Origin: Neorhizobium galegae
Lineage (GTDB): Bacteria; Pseudomonadota; Alphaproteobacteria; Rhizobiales; Rhizobiaceae
Assembly (NCBI RefSeq): GCF_017877135.1
Contig: NZ_JAGIPH010000011.1
Span: 1-64,000, forward strand
DNA: 64,000 nt
Direction of reading: 5' to 3'
The position numbers and the translations under genes are program-made. Shown in pieces: positions 61,101 to 64,000 of this stretch. The notes under the pieces are model-generated. The model was not told where the DNA came from and ran no database searches. It worked only from the letters and a program-made list of their open reading frames with translations. Position 1 is the first letter of the stretch. Each line of letters begins with the position of its first letter.

Positions 61101-61580
61101 AACTACGCACTGACGTTTACCGCGGGCAGCCTCACGGTAAAGCAGCGCGCCATCACGGTGGCGGCCAACAACCAGTCGCGCCTGTTCAGCCTGGACAACC
61201 CGGATCTGACCTGGGCCATCACCGCCGGCAACCTCGTCAACGGCGATCAGGTCAAGGGTCAGCTTGCCACCGAGGCAACGGCGGCATCGCCGGTCGGGGA
61301 GTATGTCATCTCCCGCGGCAGCCTGACGGCGGGTGACAACTACGATCTCACCGTCACGCAGGCCACGCTCTCCGTCACCCCGGTTCCGGCAACGCCGATC
61401 AGCAGCCAGCTGCCGGAAAGCCTTGTCTCCTTCGGGGATGCCAATACCACCGTCTCCAGCCCGCCCGCGCAGATCGTCGTTCTCGGCAGCAGCGCAACCT
61501 CTTCCGACATCGCCACCAACAGCATTTCCTGCAGCGACGGAGCCGAAAACGCCGACGCAGCCGCCTGCACCGCCAACTGA
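55131..61580 (+). CDS. Two-partner secretion exoprotein (TpsA) with GLUG and MBG repeats
   Basis: A 2149-residue exported protein. A signal peptide (about 1-34, ending SQAHA-GS) is followed by a haemagglutination-activity/TPS domain (about 36-300) with the hallmark NPNGI in VYLINPNGIAITSGG and DSSDGF-like LDLSSDGFLQV. After that come a linker to about 560, GLUG-type repeats in two blocks (about 620-905 and 1030-1225; GGLVG-N-G-I--S pattern), ten MBG-type beta repeats of 77-78 residues (about 1298-2084), and a short Ser/Thr tail with CSDGAENADAAAC near the C-terminus. It is expected to be exported by the TpsB encoded 20 bp downstream and to act in adhesion or biofilm. The ATG at 55131 has no obvious ribosome site. 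The two blocks of GLUG repeats end in similar TGLTTAQ-YSGW segments, a sign of internal duplication. Confidence 0.9.
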   Translation: MMTQHRSITRVLSSSTALSLVLQLGFAPISQAHAGSLPTGASVAAGQVAVGSSGAAMTVTQSSDKAIVNWNSFSVGNGYSVNFVQPDQTSAILNRVTGTTTSTIAGSVTGNGQVYLINPNGIAITSGGSVKVGGGFVASTLDMKDEDFLSGKLSLEGNGASAAVSNQGVITVGRGGYAALIGGTVSNDGVIAVPLGKVGLGSGEQATLDLSSDGFLQVALPTKAGAEGKGALVENQGTVSADGGTVVIAAATAREAARNAINMSGVVEARTVAGREGEIVLGGGEGGRVAVSGKVKATAAAGKGGKVKVTGKAIALAGAEIDASGGAGGGSVKIGGDRQGSGDTQRAETTSVDAATVIRADATEAGKGGDIVVWSDQKTDFAGLITARGAGAGNGGEAEVSSKAVLAYTGYADLSAASGTFGTLLLDPYNITISSASASNSSGLTATGNDSIINVKTLETALAGANVTVTTGNDGSQTGNITLASDLSWSANTLLTLSAAGSVSIAAALKATGTSAGLVLTNASYTIADGGSVTLSGANATLSIGGNAYTLIHTFLDLDSVNYLGLSGRYALANDLDLSDRTFNDSLISTGTNGFTGVFAGLGNTISSLTINSTKSYVGLFSTIGAGGAVRDLDLSGGSVTSTGDNVGSLAGYNYGSISSISSTQTVAGKASVGGLVGNNQNIIQGSSFSGSVIAGPGVTYASELGGLVGSNSGTIANSSSAGSVSGASNVGGLAGLNSATITGSHSSAKVTGTSSYHGGLVGGSSGSPVISNSHATGDVSGSFGTGGLVGFVGGLVLQSYATGNVTSNGQSAGGLAGIGSGVITNSYATGNVSGKSNVGGFIGQSSAIISNSYATGAVTVSDTTVGGFVGYTSGQISNSWSSGLVTGSSFAGGFVGQNYSSIKTSYWDMGTSGKTTGSAYGQAGVTGLTTAQARTSAAYSGWNFSTDWYQTGDMRPILRSEAATAGSDGVIAISNLHQLALMGANLSGSYRLVADIDASETDASKAAYSASGIWASTGWVPVGPTGGSRFTGTLDGRGRTISNLKINSASSAVGLFGYVDTNGILENFSLTGSIVTSGSNAGSIAGYNYGSMTQVNSSASVKGNQYIGGLVGENSGKISQSSASGAITGTGAAIGGLVGTTRGGLISQSFASGEVKSSGVNVGGLVGSAVNTTIRDAYTTGSVTGYNYVGGLIGDAINMTVERTFAEGKITASGGMVAGGLIGSSLAGTVTSSYFNTETAGLTNGVGYGDATGITGLTTAQMQTKGSYSGWDFRDVWYIKNGSYPVLRALTPDLPTGISITITANSFSRGYGDGNPGLTWSITTGALEEGDSVTGQLATTATTTSGVGTYAITQGTLAISDAYDITFVGGTLTITQRAITVTADNLSKTYGNANPNLTWTVTDGSLVNGDTLAGTLSTTADKTSNVGSYDITQGTLDNANYAISFASGTLTINKRAITVTADSKSKAYGDANPDLTWSVTNGNLVNGDNLSGALQTTANSASSVGAYNITQGTLAASANYDMTFASGALTVKQRAITVTADNMSKTYGEANPGLTWTVSQGNLVNGDTLSGALSTAADKTSNVGSYDITRGTLDNANYAISFTSGTLTINKRAITVTADNRSKTYGDANPDLTWSISEGSLVNGDSLTGGLLTKADATSSVGSYKIAQGTLSASDNYALSFTGGTLTITQRAITVTADNLSKTYGDAIPNFTWTVTDGSLVNGDTLSGTLSTTADKTSNVGAYDIIQGTLDNANYAISFASGTLAVKARAIKVTAADQYKTYGDANPDLTWSISEGNLVNGDSISGSLATTANGASSVGSYAIGQDTLAASSNYALTFAAGALTVKQRAITVAANDRSKTYGDTNPDLTWTVSKGGLVNGDTLSGALSTTADAKSAVGKYDITQGTLDNANYAITYEAGQLKVNQREITVTADSLSRIYGDANPDLTWAVTKGNLVNGDSLTGGLFTKADATSNIGLYEIAQGNLSASNNYALTFTAGSLTVKQRAITVAANNQSRLFSLDNPDLTWAITAGNLVNGDQVKGQLATEATAASPVGEYVISRGSLTAGDNYDLTVTQATLSVTPVPATPISSQLPESLVSFGDANTTVSSPPAQIVVLGSSATSSDIATNSISCSDGAENADAAACTAN
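59024..61383 (+). repeat. Ten tandem ~234-bp repeats encoding MBG domains
   Basis: Ten units of 77-78 codons, each opening with a form of ITVTADN-SKTYGDANP-LTW and closing with a form of LTI-QRA. Units 2, 4, 6 and 8 share the ending TLDNANYAI, while 3, 5, 7 and 9 share -SA--NYAL or NYDM, so the true repeated unit is a pair (about 468 bp). The first and last units are the most divergent. Such arrays change length by recombination. Confidence 0.9.
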
Positions 61581-61600
61581 TCCGCGCAAGAGACCAAGGT

Positions 61601-63385
61601 ATGACCCGACTGCATTTTTCCCTGACCGGCTCGTCTCGATATTCGGCGCGATGCGGGCGCCAGGCGTTGCTTGCCCTGGCTTTGGCTTCGGCCTTCTATC
61701 CAGTCTTGGCCGGCTCGGCACACTCCCAAACCGCAAGCCAGCTGACTGAAAGTAGCTACGCTCCCCCCGTGATCCGCTCCCTAGGCAGCGGCATCGAACT
61801 GCCGGCCGTCGTCGGGCTCGTTGCGCCGGCAGGCGCCGATCGCGTCCACGTCACTCCCTCCGGCATTGTCGTGGAGAATGGCTTGCCGGACCTGGCCGAG
61901 GCAACCGCTGCCGTGGAAGCGCGCCTGAAGGGCAAGCGCGTCAGCGGCGCAGATCTGTTCGTGATCGCCCAGGATCTCGAATCCGCCTATGTCCGCGCCG
62001 GTTTTCTGCTCGCCCGCGTCTCCCTGCCGCCGCAGACGCTGAAGAACGGCAAGCCGCTGAAGCTCATCGTGACCGATGGTTATGTGGCCGCCATCGATGT
62101 CTCCGCGCTGCCGGAGGCTGTCCGCGAGCGGGTGGCTGCCATCCTCAAGCCGCTGGAAGGGCGCCGCGGCCTGCAGAAGGGCGACCTGGAACGGCGCCTG
62201 CTTCTGGCCGGCGATACACCCGGCCTGTCGCTGCGCTCCACGCTGAAGGCAGGTGCTGCGCCGGGTGCCACCATCATCGTCATCGAAGGAAGCTATGCGC
62301 CGGTATCGGGCAACGTTGCGCTGGACAATGGCCTGTCGCGGGAGATGGGCCGGTATTCGCTGAGCCTCGGCATGGACATCAACAGCGTCCTCGGTCTTGG
62401 CGAAACCACCTATGTCCGCCTCAGCGGCTATCCGGGTGGCGGCGACCAGAACATCTTCAGCGATGATCCCCGCAACCGCCAGGTCGTGGCAGGTATCACG
62501 CTTCCCCTCGGCACGGATGGCGTCTGGCTCAATGTGGAGGGCGTCGACAGCAAGACGCATCCAACCTCCGACCTCGGCTATACGATGGCCGACCAGTATC
62601 AGCGCCTCTCTACCCGTCTCGGCTATGGCTGGCTGCGCTCGCGCACGCTGAATGCCAGCACGCTGATCGGGCTTGATATGGCAGACGAAAGCCAGAAGAT
62701 CGATCTGTCGGGCACGCGCACGGATTTTAGCGAAGATCGGCTGCGTGTGCTGCGCCTGACGCAAACCGCTGATGCCATTCTGGACAATGGCGGCCGGCTG
62801 TCCGGCAATGCCGTCTTGTCCTTCGGCCTTGATGCGCTGGGCGCCCGGCAAGGCACGGCAGCGCTGCCGCTGTCGCGCGATGGCGCCGAACCGGACTTCC
62901 GCAAGGCAGAACTCTCGCTCTCCTACGCCCAGGGTTTTGCCGGCGATCGCGTTCAACTGTCTGTGGCCGGGCGCGCCCAGACCTCGTTTGGCGATCCGCT
63001 CGTCGCCTCCGAGCAGATGTCGATCACCGGCATGGACTGGGTCTCCGGTTTCGACAGCGGCGCAATCCAGGCGGATACGGGCGCGGTCCTTCGAACCGAA
63101 CTCTCCTTCCCGGTGGTGCTGCCGGCCCTGGACATCTATCCGGGCCTCGGCAGCATCGCCTCGCCCTATCTGTTTGCCGCCGGCGGCCTTGCCAGGCTGG
63201 AAAATCCAAGCGCCGTGGAAAATGCCGTCACCCGGGCGGGTGCCTTCGGGGCCGGCCTGCGGCTTGCGCTGTCCGACAAGGCATCGCCCCGCAACAGTAG
63301 CCTTTCGCTGGAATATGCCCATGGCACGGCATCCGACCGCGATGCGGAGGATCGTTTCAACCTGCGCTTCCAGATCGGTTTCTGA
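61601..63385 (+). CDS. TpsB-type outer-membrane transporter (ShlB/FhaC/HecB family)
   Basis: A 594-residue outer-membrane pore for the exoprotein. A signal peptide (about 1-42) is followed by a POTRA-like domain (about 75-165; LFVIAQDLESAYVRAGFLLARVSLPPQ in blocks), then a beta barrel ending in FQIGF with the C-terminal Phe. The conserved loop-6 motif VRGY is altered to VSGF (WVSGFDSGAIQADTGAVLRTEL, about 477-498), losing the usual Arg, which is unusual for this family. The ATG at 61601 follows the TpsA stop by 20 bp, the usual TPS operon order here being exoprotein then transporter. Confidence 0.9.
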   Translation: MTRLHFSLTGSSRYSARCGRQALLALALASAFYPVLAGSAHSQTASQLTESSYAPPVIRSLGSGIELPAVVGLVAPAGADRVHVTPSGIVVENGLPDLAEATAAVEARLKGKRVSGADLFVIAQDLESAYVRAGFLLARVSLPPQTLKNGKPLKLIVTDGYVAAIDVSALPEAVRERVAAILKPLEGRRGLQKGDLERRLLLAGDTPGLSLRSTLKAGAAPGATIIVIEGSYAPVSGNVALDNGLSREMGRYSLSLGMDINSVLGLGETTYVRLSGYPGGGDQNIFSDDPRNRQVVAGITLPLGTDGVWLNVEGVDSKTHPTSDLGYTMADQYQRLSTRLGYGWLRSRTLNASTLIGLDMADESQKIDLSGTRTDFSEDRLRVLRLTQTADAILDNGGRLSGNAVLSFGLDALGARQGTAALPLSRDGAEPDFRKAELSLSYAQGFAGDRVQLSVAGRAQTSFGDPLVASEQMSITGMDWVSGFDSGAIQADTGAVLRTELSFPVVLPALDIYPGLGSIASPYLFAAGGLARLENPSAVENAVTRAGAFGAGLRLALSDKASPRNSSLSLEYAHGTASDRDAEDRFNLRFQIGF

Positions 63386-63499
63386 TCCGGCAAGCCACCC
63401 GCCGCTTCGGCATGGCGGGATCCACACCACCCCATGATGAAGACCGCCGCCGGGACCGTTTCCCGGTGCGCGCCTTATGGAATGACAAGGACAAGACAC

Positions 63500-64000
63500 G
63501 TGCGATACGCTTCCAACCTCACCCGCCATGCCATCGCCTGCGCGATGATCGCCGCCTCTGGTCTCTCTCTGCCAGCCACGTCGATGGCCCAGGCCCCGGC
63601 CGCAAAGACGGACAAGCCTGCAGCACCGGCCGCACCACACGTCAGCAGCGAACCTGCCGTCACGACGGCCACCTATGGCAACTGGGTGCTGCGCTGCCTG
63701 CGCATCGAAGCCGACGCCAAGCAGACAAAGCAGTGCGAGATCGTCCAGACCATCCAGGTGGAGGGGCAATCGCAGCCGGTGGCCCAGATTGCCCTAGGCC
63801 GCCTTCCGGGGGAGGCCGCCCTGCACATTACCGCCGTCCTGCCGGTCAATGTCAGCCTGCCGGGCAATGTCCATGTCAGCGGAAATGGCAAGGACGGCAC
63901 GGAGGAAAAGGGCGGCCTTGATCTGCAATGGCGCCGCTGCGCCGGCGGTGCATGCTATGCCGACGGCCAACCCGCCGACGACATCTTGAAAATCTGGCGC
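63500..64000 (+). CDS. Invasion-associated locus B (IalB)-family protein, 3' end beyond window
   Basis: An open frame runs to the window edge. From the GTG at 63500 (AAGGA eight bases upstream) it encodes MRYASNLTRHAIACAMIAA, a signal peptide ending near ATSMAQ-AP, then a Pro/Ala-rich stretch. The IalB pattern follows: YGNWVLRCLRI, KQCEIVQTIQV, and C-pairs in LQWRRCAGGACYADG. IalB-like periplasmic proteins are common in Rhizobiales, and their molecular role is unclear. Starts at ATG 63434 or 63482 are possible, but they add non-signal residues. It lies 114 bp after TpsB, so it may belong to the same operon. Confidence 0.8.
   Translation, partial: MRYASNLTRHAIACAMIAASGLSLPATSMAQAPAAKTDKPAAPAAPHVSSEPAVTTATYGNWVLRCLRIEADAKQTKQCEIVQTIQVEGQSQPVAQIALGRLPGEAALHITAVLPVNVSLPGNVHVSGNGKDGTEEKGGLDLQWRRCAGGACYADGQPADDILKIWR

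Noticed and set aside
59024..61383. Tandem repeats as a possible CRISPR array
   Set aside because: Units are about 234 bp, in frame, without spacers, and encode MBG domains.
60171..61736. A 521-codon minus-strand frame with internal repeats opposite the MBG array
   Set aside because: Its repeats simply mirror the MBG repeats on the plus strand; no signal peptide or known domain.
1..64000. tRNA, rRNA or known riboswitch sequences
   Set aside because: No cloverleaf with a conserved T-loop, no rRNA core segments, and no riboswitch consensus were noticed by eye. A covariance-model scan would be needed to exclude small RNAs.

Overview
The window looks like a chromosomal or large-replicon segment of a Rhizobiaceae bacterium (Rhizobium, Agrobacterium, Neorhizobium or a relative). 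Reasons are the high-GC codon use, the density of ABC importers and LacI, GntR, LysR and MarR regulators, a VirA/VirG-like two-component pair, a DUF1127 protein, and the start of an IalB-family gene. No rRNA, tRNA, CRISPR array, phage or conjugation genes were seen. The only clear mobile DNA is the end of an IS3-family element at the left edge.

Region 1 (221-10657, all minus strand) is a LacI-regulated operon. It encodes an inositol-monophosphatase-family enzyme, a Fe3+-type ABC importer (fused permease, binding protein, ATPase), a dual-specificity-type phosphatase, a calcineurin-like phosphoesterase and a Na/Pi cotransporter with a PhoU-like tail. A 32-bp near-perfect palindrome lies between the regulator and the first operon gene. 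Three different phosphatases, an importer and a phosphate carrier in one operon suggest uptake and dephosphorylation of an organic phosphate.

Region 2 (10.7-22.3 kb, mostly minus strand) holds a VirA-like hybrid kinase overlapping a di-haem peroxidase gene, a GMC oxidoreductase, two cytochromes P450, a VirG-like regulator, and a LigA/LigB-type extradiol dioxygenase. In Agrobacterium, VirA and VirG sense plant phenolics, and the P450-like VirH proteins modify them. Here the same kind of sensor sits among aromatic-oxidising enzymes with no T-DNA transfer genes in view. Two vir-box-like 14-mers and AT-rich TATCA-type repeats occur in the intergenic regions.

Region 3 (22.5-36.0 kb) is a mixed accessory stretch: small membrane proteins, a cupin, an HTH-GAF regulator, a multi-PAS kinase with a divergent FixJ-like regulator and a receiver-only protein, a LysR / SDR / SnoaL-like divergent module, secreted alpha/beta hydrolases, and an OhrR-like MarR regulator divergent from a haloperoxidase-type hydrolase.

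Region 4 (36.1-54.4 kb) is a self-contained catabolic island. It has a GntR (FCD) regulator, a BisC/DMSO-reductase-family molybdoenzyme, a complete peptide-type ABC importer with a fused double ATPase, an M20-like protein missing metal ligands, an ornithine-cyclodeaminase-family protein, a rhodanese, a DAO-type flavoprotein, an SDR, a D-cysteine-desulfhydrase-like PLP enzyme and hydantoinase/oxoprolinase A and B subunits. Both divergent promoters carry the same 15-bp palindromic site. The enzyme set points to a cyclic and/or oxidised sulfur amino-acid-like substrate, but the compound cannot be named from sequence.

Region 5 (54.4-64.0 kb) follows a 725-bp AT-rich gap. It encodes a two-partner secretion system: a 2149-residue exoprotein with GLUG and ten MBG repeats, its TpsB transporter, and the start of an IalB-family gene cut by the window edge.
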